A stretch of 64,000 bases of DNA from an uncultured Lachnospiraceae bacterium (lineage in GTDB: Bacteria; Bacillota; Clostridia; Lachnospirales; Lachnospiraceae). The DNA is taken from the NCBI GenBank assembly GCA_946554445.1, contig CAMNSD010000009.1:62001-126000 (forward strand), written 5' to 3'. Positions 7,775 to 16,498 of the stretch are shown here, piece by piece. A model generated the notes under the pieces. The model had not been told where the DNA came from, did not search any database, and was given only the letters and a program-made list of their open reading frames with translations. The number at the start of each line of letters is the position of its first letter. Position 1 is the first letter of the stretch. The position numbers and the translations under genes were made by a program.

Positions 7775-9376
7775 TTACTCCTTCTGCATATTCTTGATCA
7801 CAAACAAAGCCGCCACCAGAAGCACAATACCTACCGGCAGGGAAATCCATGCGCTCTGCGCAAAACCGGCCACAATATACGTCACAAACGAAATAGCCGC
7901 CACCACAATGACATACGGCAGCTGTGTTGACACATGGTTGACATGGTCACACTGCGCGCCGGCAGATGCCATGATCGTAGTATCCGAAATCGGCGAACAG
8001 TGATCGCCGCACACCGCACCCGCCATACATGCAGAGATTGAGATGATCATCAGCTGCGGGTTGCTGTTCATAAATACATTCACCACAATCGGAATCAGAA
8101 TACCGAAGGTACCCCAGGAAGTACCTGTGGAGAACGCCAGGAAACATGCCACCAGGAAAATGATCGCCGGCAGGAAATTCATGAACCCGCTCGCACTCTT
8201 CTGCACCGCATCGGCTACAAAGACTGCAGCGCCCAGGGAATCCGTCATGGCCTTCAATGTCCAGGCAAAAGTAAGGATCAGGATGGCCGGCACCATGGCC
8301 TTAAAGCCATCCGGCAGACATTTCATGCAATCCTTAAAGCTTAAGACTCTTCTGATCAGATAAATGATGATCGTCAGGATCATGGCACAGATACTTCCCA
8401 ACGCAAGCCCTACAGAAGCATCGGAATTCGAGAAAGCTTCCACAAAACCCGCACCCTCAAAAAATCCACCGGTATAGATCATGCCGATCACACAGCATAT
8501 GATCAGGGTAATGATCGGGATCAGAAGATCGATCACTTTCCCCTTCGGGTTTACAATCTCTTCTTCCTTTCTGGATGTACCCTCTTTTGTAGAGAACAGA
8601 TCACCTTTAAGCGCATTGACTTCATGGGCTTTCATCGGCCCGAAGTCCACATTCATCACCACCAGTGCGATCATCATGACAATGGTCAAAATCGCATAGA
8701 AATTATAGGGAATGGCACGGATAAAAATAGAGAATCCGTCCTCTCCTTCCACAAAACCGGACACCGCAGCCGCCCAGGAAGAAATTGGGGCAATGATGCA
8801 GACAGGCGCCGCCGTGGCATCGATCAGATACGCCAGCTTAGCCCTGGAAACCTTGTGCTCATCCGTAACGGGCTTCATCACACTTCCCACCGTAAGGCAG
8901 TTAAAATAATCATCAATAAAAATCAACACACCTAGCGCCACCGTAGCCAGCTGCGCCCCGGCACGTGTTTTAATCTTCTCCTTGGCATAATGCCCGAAAG
9001 CCGCAGATCCGCCGGCCCGGTTCATCAGGCTCACCATAGCTCCCAATATCACCAGGAATATCAGGATACCCACGTTATAGCTATCAGACAGTACAGCCAC
9101 AAAACCGTTATTAAAAATGTGCGTCAATGTTCCCTCAAAAGAGAACCCGGAATAGAACAGTCCGCCTACCAGAATACCGATAAACAAAGAACTGTAAACT
9201 TCCTTCGTGATCAGAGCCAGTACGATAGCCACGATAGGCGGAATCAACGCCCAGAAAGTAGCATACATGGCAGATGTGTACTCCGCCTCCGCTTCCGCCG
9301 CAAATACGGTCATCGGCAAAAGCGCCATACACAGGATCAGCAGCCCGATCCCCCGTAACAGTTTTTTCTTTTTCAT
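7775..9376 (-). CDS. NhaC-family Na+/H+ antiporter
   Basis: 533 residues with a signal-like N-terminus and about twelve to thirteen membrane segments. The family marks GAMVSLMNRAGGSAAFG, ATAAPVCIIAPISSWAA, FSTGTSWGTFGILIPI and GAVCGDHCSPISDTTIMASAGAQCDHVNHV are typical of the NhaC/YuiF-like branch, which exchanges Na+ for H+ or carries amino/organic acids. The last motif is diagnostic. ATG at 9376 has GGAGAAGGA upstream. It follows the chemoreceptor and FMN-lipoprotein genes by 64 bases on the same strand and ends at the terminator near 7600. Exact substrate is open. Confidence 0.9.
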   Translation of the reverse strand: MKKKKLLRGIGLLILCMALLPMTVFAAEAEAEYTSAMYATFWALIPPIVAIVLALITKEVYSSLFIGILVGGLFYSGFSFEGTLTHIFNNGFVAVLSDSYNVGILIFLVILGAMVSLMNRAGGSAAFGHYAKEKIKTRAGAQLATVALGVLIFIDDYFNCLTVGSVMKPVTDEHKVSRAKLAYLIDATAAPVCIIAPISSWAAAVSGFVEGEDGFSIFIRAIPYNFYAILTIVMMIALVVMNVDFGPMKAHEVNALKGDLFSTKEGTSRKEEEIVNPKGKVIDLLIPIITLIICCVIGMIYTGGFFEGAGFVEAFSNSDASVGLALGSICAMILTIIIYLIRRVLSFKDCMKCLPDGFKAMVPAILILTFAWTLKAMTDSLGAAVFVADAVQKSASGFMNFLPAIIFLVACFLAFSTGTSWGTFGILIPIVVNVFMNSNPQLMIISISACMAGAVCGDHCSPISDTTIMASAGAQCDHVNHVSTQLPYVIVVAAISFVTYIVAGFAQSAWISLPVGIVLLVAALFVIKNMQKE

Positions 9377-9440
9377 TGTCCTTCTCCGTTCTTTTGTTGT
9401 TTTTACTTGTTACTTAAATTGCATACAGACAAATTAACTT

Positions 9441-9881
9441 TTAATGGGATGTATCCACGTTTACAATACTGGAGTCTCCCAATTTTGCCTGCTCTATCAC
9501 AGCAGCGGCAAGTTTCTGAAAGGAACCGTAAGAAGAAGTTGCACCAGTCAGAGCATCTATCTTCTCCTCTCCCTGTCCCTCTAAAAGCTGACCGGCATAA
9601 TAGCGGGTATATTCGTTCGGATAAGTGCCAGTGGAATGCAGCATCGTCTGCATATATGCATTATCCCAACTCTTGATAAATCCGCTGGCGTTCTCCGCAT
9701 TATACTCTACTGAAACAATGCTCCCGCCTTTGACCATAATCGTGATATATTCTTTCCATCCATGACTGAATTCAGAAGCCTGCGCGGTATAATAACCATC
9801 CTGAAGCCCTGTCTGCTCACCACAAGCTGTCAATGACAACATAAATACCAAAATCAATACTATACTCAATATCCGTTTCAT
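9441..9881 (-). CDS. FMN-binding lipoprotein (covalently flavinylated type)
   Basis: 146 residues. A lipobox (LSLTAC, lipidated Cys20) gives export and membrane anchoring. The body is an FMN_bind domain (about residues 25-135) with DALTGATSS at 109-117, the ApbE flavinylation motif in which FMN is ester-linked to Thr115. Such proteins carry electrons outside the membrane, as in NqrC/RnfG and in extracellular electron-transfer lipoproteins. No apbE gene is seen in the window. The start codon overlaps the stop codon of the chemoreceptor (ATGA), so the two proteins are made together. That link to a receptor is unusual and suggests redox sensing, which is inference. Confidence 0.88.
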   Translation of the reverse strand: MKRILSIVLILVFMLSLTACGEQTGLQDGYYTAQASEFSHGWKEYITIMVKGGSIVSVEYNAENASGFIKSWDNAYMQTMLHSTGTYPNEYTRYYAGQLLEGQGEEKIDALTGATSSYGSFQKLAAAVIEQAKLGDSSIVNVDTSH

Positions 9882-11908
9882 CTGTCATATCCCTCCTTCA
9901 AAGCAAATTTCCCCACCTGTGCCTGAAGTTCTTCGGCCTCCTTCGCCAACAAGCCACTGGACTGACTTGTTCCGCCTGCATTTTGCAGATTCCGATCTGC
10001 AATGTTTGAAATAGTTGCAATTCTCTCCTCTATACTGATCAATGCCCTCTCCTGCCCCTGTACTGCTTCCACCAGCTGGCCTGAAATTTCACTGATCTCA
10101 GCGGAAACACTGTAAATAGCCTTGAGTGATTCAGCCGTACTCTCATTGAGTTCCACACCCGTCTGAATAACGGCTCTGGTATTTGCCACGATTTCCACCG
10201 CACTTTGGGCTGCCTGTGCGCTCTTGCCCGCCAGATCCTTGACCTCTTCCGCCACAACGGCAAACCCTTTGCCTGCGCTCCCCGCATGAGCAGCTTCCAC
10301 AGAAGCGTTCAGCGCCAGTATACTGGTCTGGAAAGCAATATCATCAATCGCCTTGGCAATGGATGTAATCTCCTGCGCATTGGAACTGATATTATGCATG
10401 GCATTGGAGAGAGCCTCCATCTGGGTATTCGCTTCCTGTACCCTTCTGGTAATCTCCCCTGTCATAGCCTGCGTCTGGTCACTGCTCTTTGTAACACCGG
10501 CAAGCTGTTCTTTGACATGCGCCACCTCATCAACTAACGCTTCGGTTGCCTGATTCTGCTCTAAAGATGCCTGATGCAGCTGCCCAGACTGTCCGCTCAG
10601 TTCTTCAGCCATACTGGCAAGCCGGGTTGCTGCTTCCCGAAAGCCTAACATTGTCTCATTCATGGATTGCAAAATGGTGCCAAGGCTGTTCTGGATCAGC
10701 GTAAAATCTCCTTTATATTCCACCTGAGGCTCAATTTGCAGGTTGCCATTGGCAACTCCATTTAATACCTGCCTGATATCTGATATGTACCGATTAACAC
10801 TCTCTACTGTATCAGCCAATGTTCTGGTCATGACCTCCAACTCATCTCCCGACCGGATATTGGTCACTTCCGTATGCAGGTCTCCATCAGAGAGAGAGAG
10901 CATCCTGCTCGTCACATTCTTAACCGGCTTGGAAATCGATCTGGCCATACGGAGAATTAACACAATAGAAATCAACAGCATCATCAGGGTACACACCCAT
11001 GCCACTGTCATTGCCCCTTCAATCAGCCCATTATAATCTGACTTTGGCACCTGAATGACCAAGGCCCACTGTGTGCCGCGAATGGGAGAAAAAGCTACTA
11101 ACATCTGTTGGCCGTCAATGACAAATTCCGTAGCTCCCGTCTCTCCTGTCGTCACACTTTTAATCGCTTCCTCATTGCCCCCGCTAAGCTGGAGCAGATT
11201 GCTTCCAGATGTAATCTTTGACTGATCTGGATGCCCTGTAACGATACCTTCACGGTTCACCATATAAGCCATACCATGCTTGCCCAGATTGATACTGCTT
11301 AACACATCATTCAATGTATCATACTTATAGACACCGACCACATAAAAAGCTGTCTCGCCGTCCTCTTTTACCGGCATACCCATGGTGATGCCAAGCCCTT
11401 CATGAGAAATCGTACTGGTATGGGTCGTCAGATTATCCGTTTCCTGCAAAAGCGCCAAGAAGTCACTGTCCAAACTTTCCGCTGCACCACCCGTTTCCTG
11501 AACCAAACTGCCATTCAGATCATACAGGCCAATCGCTTGAAATTCATATATTTCAGCCGCCTCTGTCAACACAGCTGCCCAGCTATCCTTTGCCGCTGCG
11601 GCGTCAGACATCTCTTCTGCCTCATCCCCAATGTTAACAATATTCATTCTGGCATCACCGGCTATCATCATCATACGATCCGCCAGCATATGGATATTAG
11701 CCTCCACCGTCTTAGCCGACTGTCTGGCCATAGGCTGTAGGCTGTCCAACAAAATATTGTTCGCAAGAGATTGCATGGAAATCGCCATAATTGCACAACA
11801 CACTGCCACCAATATTAAAATATTGAATGTCGTATTTCTTAATATTCTTCCATTGAGACTCCTCTTCATTTTGCTGCCAGAGCGGGAGTCTGACTTTTTC
11901 TTTAACAT
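9878..11908 (-). CDS. Methyl-accepting chemotaxis protein (dCACHE-HAMP-MA)
   Basis: Transmembrane chemoreceptor. The frame is open from 11953, but ATG at 11908 (MLKKKSDSRSG, 676 residues) has AAGGAG about 10 bases upstream. First membrane span about residues 27-50, then an extracytoplasmic double-CACHE-like sensor of about 240 residues, second span near 285-310, HAMP, and a long signalling coil with the conserved hairpin IDDIAFQTSILALNASVEAAHAG and GKGFAVVAEEVKDLAGKS. It should control CheA. No flagellar or che genes are in the window. Co-translated with the FMN-binding lipoprotein immediately downstream. Confidence 0.92.
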   Translation of the reverse strand: MLKKKSDSRSGSKMKRSLNGRILRNTTFNILILVAVCCAIMAISMQSLANNILLDSLQPMARQSAKTVEANIHMLADRMMMIAGDARMNIVNIGDEAEEMSDAAAAKDSWAAVLTEAAEIYEFQAIGLYDLNGSLVQETGGAAESLDSDFLALLQETDNLTTHTSTISHEGLGITMGMPVKEDGETAFYVVGVYKYDTLNDVLSSINLGKHGMAYMVNREGIVTGHPDQSKITSGSNLLQLSGGNEEAIKSVTTGETGATEFVIDGQQMLVAFSPIRGTQWALVIQVPKSDYNGLIEGAMTVAWVCTLMMLLISIVLILRMARSISKPVKNVTSRMLSLSDGDLHTEVTNIRSGDELEVMTRTLADTVESVNRYISDIRQVLNGVANGNLQIEPQVEYKGDFTLIQNSLGTILQSMNETMLGFREAATRLASMAEELSGQSGQLHQASLEQNQATEALVDEVAHVKEQLAGVTKSSDQTQAMTGEITRRVQEANTQMEALSNAMHNISSNAQEITSIAKAIDDIAFQTSILALNASVEAAHAGSAGKGFAVVAEEVKDLAGKSAQAAQSAVEIVANTRAVIQTGVELNESTAESLKAIYSVSAEISEISGQLVEAVQGQERALISIEERIATISNIADRNLQNAGGTSQSSGLLAKEAEELQAQVGKFALKEGYDR

Positions 11909-12018
11909 ATTCGCATCGCTCCTTTTCACCATAAAAACTTTCTGAGATATCATATCACGAACCGTTCATAAAAGGAAGCCCCTTCTGGTACTTTTGATAT
12001 AGACTAAACTTTTTACCC

Positions 12019-12050
12019 AAAAAGGAGACATTGTTTCTCACAATGTCTCC
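12019..12050 (-). terminator. Terminator of the arabinoside operon, overlapping the LacI stop codon
   Basis: GGAGACATTGT / ACAATGTCTCC (11-base perfect arms, 5-base loop) followed on the minus strand by TTTTT. The stem contains the last codons and the TGA of the LacI gene. It marks the 3' end of the five-gene operon. Confidence 0.88.
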
Positions 12051-13042
12051 CCATCCATCATTTCACAATTCAGTATCACGGTTTCATCGTCTGACGGCTC
12101 ACTGTTCATCAGCTTAAACAGAAGCTTCACCGCCTCTTTCGCCACAAGTTCCACCGGATTATAAATGGTACACAGCCGTGGCGTCACATAGTCCAGAATG
12201 TCAATGCCATCGAATCCCACAATGCCGTAGTCTTCACCGGCCTTTTTCCCTTTCCCGGCCATATACTTCATAATCTCCAGCGCAAAGATATCCCCGGCGC
12301 AGAAAAAAGCCGTACGTTTCCCGCTTCTTAATAGTTCCTCATAAGCCTGCTCCACATAAGCGTCCTTTTCGCCGATCACAAGGCTTATCACCGGGGATTC
12401 CTGCTCTCTTTTCCACTGCTCCACCGCCTCCGTAAATCCTTCCAGACGCTGTCTGTGCACATAAGTATTTGCCTCCGTCTGCTCCAATGGCGGGCACACA
12501 AACACTATCTTCTCATAACCTTTGCGTAAAATTGCCTCTGTAGCTTCCTTTGCCGCTTTTTTCTCCTGGATGCTCACAAAAGGAATCCCCTCGGCAATCT
12601 TATTGCCTATGGTGACGATGGGCGTATCCAGACTTTTTAGGAAATCCCGGTACTCCTCTCCCTGATTGACTGAGGAAAGGATAATGCCGTCCACGTGGTA
12701 ATCCACCAGACGCTCCAGCTGCTCCTTTTCCATGTCCTTATTCTCTTCATGGAGTGTGATATTGACAAAGTAGCCCCGCTTATGTGCTTCCGTTCCAATG
12801 GCGCTCAACATCTGCGAAAAATACCTGTTATTCACATCCAAAACCACCACACCTATGTAAAAGGTCTGGCCTTTTACCAATCCCCTGGCCAGCAGATCCG
12901 GCCGGTACCCGCATTCTTTCGCTTTCGCCTGGATCAGTTCCTTTGTCTGGGGATTAATCCTTCCCGTATCCGTGAGCGCCCGGTGTACCGTCATTCTGGA
13001 GACGCCGCACATTTCGGCAAGTTCTTTCGCTGTTATCGCCAC
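12038..13042 (-). CDS. LacI-family transcriptional regulator of arabinoside use
   Basis: 334 residues, standard length. The N-terminal helix-turn-helix (AKELAEMCGVSRMTVHRALT, residues 5-24) and hinge are followed by a periplasmic-binding-protein-like effector domain (from about residue 60, FYIGVVVLDVNNRYFSQML). GTG start at 13042 with GGGAGGAG upstream. It is the last gene of the arabinofuranosidase operon, so it most likely represses that operon and is induced by an arabinose-containing sugar; the 16-bp palindrome at 18094 is the best candidate operator. A TATAAT-like box at about 13066-13072 may give it a second promoter. Confidence 0.88.
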   Translation of the reverse strand: MAITAKELAEMCGVSRMTVHRALTDTGRINPQTKELIQAKAKECGYRPDLLARGLVKGQTFYIGVVVLDVNNRYFSQMLSAIGTEAHKRGYFVNITLHEENKDMEKEQLERLVDYHVDGIILSSVNQGEEYRDFLKSLDTPIVTIGNKIAEGIPFVSIQEKKAAKEATEAILRKGYEKIVFVCPPLEQTEANTYVHRQRLEGFTEAVEQWKREQESPVISLVIGEKDAYVEQAYEELLRSGKRTAFFCAGDIFALEIMKYMAGKGKKAGEDYGIVGFDGIDILDYVTPRLCTIYNPVELVAKEAVKLLFKLMNSEPSDDETVILNCEMMDGETL

Positions 13043-13082
13043 CGTTTCTCCTCCCGCTAAAAATATAGTATATTATATTTTA

Positions 13083-14597
13083 TCACAGAATTTCGATTCG
13101 CACCATATTCCAGGAAAGAGGCGGCAGAAAGCTTGTCAATACCGTATCAAACAGACTGCTTGTATCTGTCTGCACCGGTCTGACAGCATCGTGGTCTTCC
13201 AGATTGGTCGTCTTTTTATCATCACAGTGCATCGTCACATGTTCTTTCACACGAACCGGCTGGAACCCCTGTAAATTCACGGTAACCTCTGCATCTTCCT
13301 CCATACGGTTGATGGCAAACAGCACCACTTCCCTGCCCTCCTCATTATAGACCGCCACATAATCTACACAGGGGACATCCTTCCTGAGATCACAGTCATA
13401 ACAAGGCATCTCATCCACGCAAAGCAGAGTCTTTCCCACCCCGTAATTGGCCATATGCATAAAGGGATAATAGATAGGCTGCACCCACACTTCCCCGCCC
13501 CGTTTTGTCATGATCGCAGCGCTGATATTAACAAGCAGGGACTGGCAGGCAATCTTGATACGGTCCGCATATTTTAAGAAATTCATCATCATCCCGGCAA
13601 ACAGCAGGGCATCTTCCATCGTATAAATCTGTTCGCTCAGATGGGGCGCCACCTGCCAGGGACTCTCATCCACCGAAGCCGCCACCACCTGATCCGGCAC
13701 CGACCACACGCCCCACTCGTCAAAACTGATGTAAAGCTTCTTATCCGAACGGTGCCATGCTTTGACATAATCACAGGTTCCGATCACAGTCTGAATATAC
13801 TGCTCCATGTCCAGCGACTGGGACAGAAAATTCTGCGTCCCCAGCTCCTGTCCGCCATAATACTGGTGCAGGGAAACATAATCCACATAAGGATATGTAT
13901 ACTTCAATGTTTCCGCCTCCCAGTCCGGGTAGGTTTTCATGTCTGACTTGGAACTGCCGCAGGAAACCACCTCGATGCTGTTATCTACCTGCTTCATGGC
14001 CTTTGCTGTCTCCTGGGCCAGCCTGCCGTACTCTTTAGCTGTCTTATGCCCGATCTGCCAGTCCCCGTCCATCTCGTTGCCAAGACACCAGGTCTTAATA
14101 CCGTATGGCTTTTCCACACCGTGTTTCCTGCGCCAGTCGCTGTAATAAGTCCCCTGCTCGATATTGCAGTACTCCACAAGGGACACTGCGTTCTCAATCC
14201 CTTTCGTACCCAGGTTTACGGCAAAAACAGGTTCGATGCCCGCCTTTGCAGCCCATTTCATAAATTCATTCGTTCCAATCTCATTAGTCTCGATGGCACG
14301 CCAGGCAATCTCCAGCCTGCGGGGGCGTTCTTCCACCGGACCCACACCGTCACGCCAATCATAACAGGACACAAAATTCCCGCCCGGATAACGCACCGCC
14401 GTCACCCCCATCTGTTTCACCTTCTCCAGGACATCCTTTCGAAAACCGTCCTCATCCGCCGTCTCATGTCCCGGTTCATAGATCCCCGAGTAGACCACCC
14501 TTCCCATATGTTCCACAAAGGAACCATAGATCCTCTTGTCAATTTCGCCCCTGACGAAATCTTTATTCACAATGATATGTGCCTTTATCTTTCCCAT
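13083..14597 (-). CDS. GH51 alpha-L-arabinofuranosidase
   Basis: Hydrolyses terminal alpha-L-arabinofuranosyl residues from arabinans, arabinoxylans or small arabinosides. ATG at 14597 (MGKIKAHIIV, 504 residues, family-typical) has AGGAG upstream; the frame is open to 14651. Acid/base Glu175 is in WCLGNEMDG and nucleophile Glu294 in SFDEWGVW, both intact. FRKDVLEKVKQMGVTAVRYPGGNFVS is the GH51 substrate-loop signature. No signal peptide, so it acts in the cytoplasm on sugars imported by the adjacent ABC transporter. Confidence 0.95.
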   Translation of the reverse strand: MGKIKAHIIVNKDFVRGEIDKRIYGSFVEHMGRVVYSGIYEPGHETADEDGFRKDVLEKVKQMGVTAVRYPGGNFVSCYDWRDGVGPVEERPRRLEIAWRAIETNEIGTNEFMKWAAKAGIEPVFAVNLGTKGIENAVSLVEYCNIEQGTYYSDWRRKHGVEKPYGIKTWCLGNEMDGDWQIGHKTAKEYGRLAQETAKAMKQVDNSIEVVSCGSSKSDMKTYPDWEAETLKYTYPYVDYVSLHQYYGGQELGTQNFLSQSLDMEQYIQTVIGTCDYVKAWHRSDKKLYISFDEWGVWSVPDQVVAASVDESPWQVAPHLSEQIYTMEDALLFAGMMMNFLKYADRIKIACQSLLVNISAAIMTKRGGEVWVQPIYYPFMHMANYGVGKTLLCVDEMPCYDCDLRKDVPCVDYVAVYNEEGREVVLFAINRMEEDAEVTVNLQGFQPVRVKEHVTMHCDDKKTTNLEDHDAVRPVQTDTSSLFDTVLTSFLPPLSWNMVRIEIL

Positions 14598-14691
14598 ACC
14601 GTTATACTTTCTCCTGTTCTTTAAATAATAAATGTCATATATGCCTGTCAAAGAAGGTGTTGTATTATATTATTAAATAACTCCATCCTCT

Positions 14692-15528
14692 CTACTCCTT
14701 CACCCCGGCCGTTGCCACACCCTCAATGAAATACTTCTGGCAGAAAATATACAACACCAGAAGCGGTGTCAGTGAGATCATCGTAGCCGCCAGCGTAGGA
14801 CCGTATTTGATCACCTTATTGCCCACCAGGACTGCCAGTCCTGCAGACAGCGTCCGCTTATTCTGGGAACTGGTCAGCATCAATGGATATAGCAGGTCAT
14901 TCCAGTTATTCATAAAATGGAATATCCCCAGACTCACCAATGCTGGTTTACATAACGGCATCATAATGGACCGGAAAATCCGAAACTCACTCATGCCGTC
15001 TATCCGCCCCGACTCCTCCAGGGACTTGGGCAATCCCTCAAAAAAGGAACTCATCATATAAATGCCAAAGGCACTGGTCGCCCGCGGCAGTATCAGTCCC
15101 AGATAGCTGTCCAGCAGATGGAACTTATACACCTCAATATACAGAGGCGTCATAATAATCTGGAACGGCACCATCATCGTCAGCAGAATGATGGAGAATA
15201 AAACCTTAGAGCCCTTAAACCGCATCCTTGCAAAAGCATAGCCCGCCATGGAATCAAACAACAGGCTGATCACCGTCACGCCGCCCGCAAATATAACCGT
15301 GTTCTTGGTCATTTGGAAAATCGGGATACTGTCTCCCACATAAAGATATTGATGCAGCGTCCATTCCTCCGGGAAAAAACGGGGCGGGAATTTGATGACA
15401 CCCACATCCGTTTTAAAGGAGGATACCAACAGCCACAGAATAGGGACTACCACTGTAAAGGCTATCAGAAAAGTAAAGACATATCCTATCGCCCCAGACA
15501 AAGTTATCCGCTTTCTCATCTTATGCAT
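14692..15528 (-). CDS. ABC sugar transporter permease (MalG-like, CUT1)
   Basis: About 278 residues, six membrane segments, and the EAA loop region (SLEESGRIDGMSEFRIFRSIMMPLCKPAL) that contacts the ATPase. ATG at 15528 has AGGAGG six bases upstream; an ATG two codons earlier is inside the ribosome site. The start lies inside the end of the upstream permease gene (overlap 8 bases). Partner of the MalF-like subunit. No ATPase gene is present in the operon, so a shared MsmX-type ATPase is implied. Confidence 0.94.
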   Translation of the reverse strand: MHKMRKRITLSGAIGYVFTFLIAFTVVVPILWLLVSSFKTDVGVIKFPPRFFPEEWTLHQYLYVGDSIPIFQMTKNTVIFAGGVTVISLLFDSMAGYAFARMRFKGSKVLFSIILLTMMVPFQIIMTPLYIEVYKFHLLDSYLGLILPRATSAFGIYMMSSFFEGLPKSLEESGRIDGMSEFRIFRSIMMPLCKPALVSLGIFHFMNNWNDLLYPLMLTSSQNKRTLSAGLAVLVGNKVIKYGPTLAATMISLTPLLVLYIFCQKYFIEGVATAGVKE

Positions 15529-16432
15529 CTGCATCCTCCTTTCGGTTCAGCACAAATTTGCGCAGGACAAAAGTGATCACTGCCACAATCACAAACAAGT
15601 ATACGGATATAGATGAGGCATAGCCCAGATCATAGGGCGCCGTCTGAAATCCCCTGTCGTAAATATACTGCACCACTGTCTCCGTCTTATTGAGCGGCCC
15701 GCCCTGGGTCATGACATAGGCCTGATCGAACATCTGCATGGCGCTGATGGTAGTTGTGACAATGCAGAAACTGATGGTCGACCAGATCCCCGGAATCGTA
15801 ATATGGATAAATTTCTGGAAGCTCCCAGCCCCATCCATCTGTGCCGCCTCATAGAGTGATTGCGGTATGTTGAGCACCGCCGCTGCCAGAAGTGTCAGCG
15901 TATAGCCAAAGCCCTTCCAGGCAGTCACAGCAATCACCGTAGGCATGGCATATTTCGGATCCTTTAAAAAAGCAATGGTCTCAAATCCTGCCTGTTTCAG
16001 CCAGTAAGCAACCAGTCCCATATTGGGGTCCAGCAACATGGACCACACGATACCGATCGCCGTCATGGAGCAGACGAAAGGCAGATAATAGATAGAGCGA
16101 AGCAGCTTACAGTACCTGTTGTTCTTCGCCAGGCACACCGTCAAAAGCATGGCCAGGCCGACCTGTAACGGCACCTCCAGCAAGGTGAAATACAGACTGT
16201 TAAAAGTTGCGTTTGACACCCTCTTATCCGCAAACAGGCGGGTAAAATTTTTAAATCCCACAAAACTGACATCATTCATGAAAATATTCATGTCCGTGAC
16301 GCTGATCACCAAGGAAGCAATCAACGGAATAAACACGAATACCGATAAGATTACCATGGAAGGTAATATAAAAAGATACGCGCTCTTCTGGTTCTGGGCT
16401 GCATATCTCCTCTTCTTTTTACTGTTGGTCAT
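15521..16432 (-). CDS. ABC sugar transporter permease (MalF-like, CUT1)
   Basis: 303 residues with six membrane segments. The EAA loop (IPQSLYEAAQMDGAGSFQKF) is clear and the C-terminal QAYVMTQGGPLNKTETVVQYIYD is typical of CUT1 permeases. ATG at 16432 with AAGGGGG upstream. Second gene after the solute-binding protein and separated from it by a hairpin. Confidence 0.94.
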   Translation of the reverse strand: MTNSKKKRRYAAQNQKSAYLFILPSMVILSVFVFIPLIASLVISVTDMNIFMNDVSFVGFKNFTRLFADKRVSNATFNSLYFTLLEVPLQVGLAMLLTVCLAKNNRYCKLLRSIYYLPFVCSMTAIGIVWSMLLDPNMGLVAYWLKQAGFETIAFLKDPKYAMPTVIAVTAWKGFGYTLTLLAAAVLNIPQSLYEAAQMDGAGSFQKFIHITIPGIWSTISFCIVTTTISAMQMFDQAYVMTQGGPLNKTETVVQYIYDRGFQTAPYDLGYASSISVYLFVIVAVITFVLRKFVLNRKEDADA

Positions 16433-16452
16433 AGTACCCCCTTCTTAGAAGA

Positions 16453-16479
16453 AAAGAACCGCCCAAAAGACGGTTCTTT
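16453..16479 (-). terminator. Intra-operon hairpin between solute-binding protein and permease genes
   Basis: AAAGAACCG and CGGTTCTTT form perfect 9-base arms around a 9-base loop, 20 bases after the binding-protein stop; the minus strand continues TTCTTC. Such hairpins partly terminate transcription or protect the 3' end so that binding protein exceeds permease. Partial terminator or mRNA stabiliser is inferred. Confidence 0.6.
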
Positions 16480-16498
16480 CAGTTTTCTATCCTGCCTT

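Noticed and set aside
14046-14624. 192-codon plus-strand frame
   Set aside because: Lies wholly antisense to the GH51 gene; low-complexity translation and no ribosome site.
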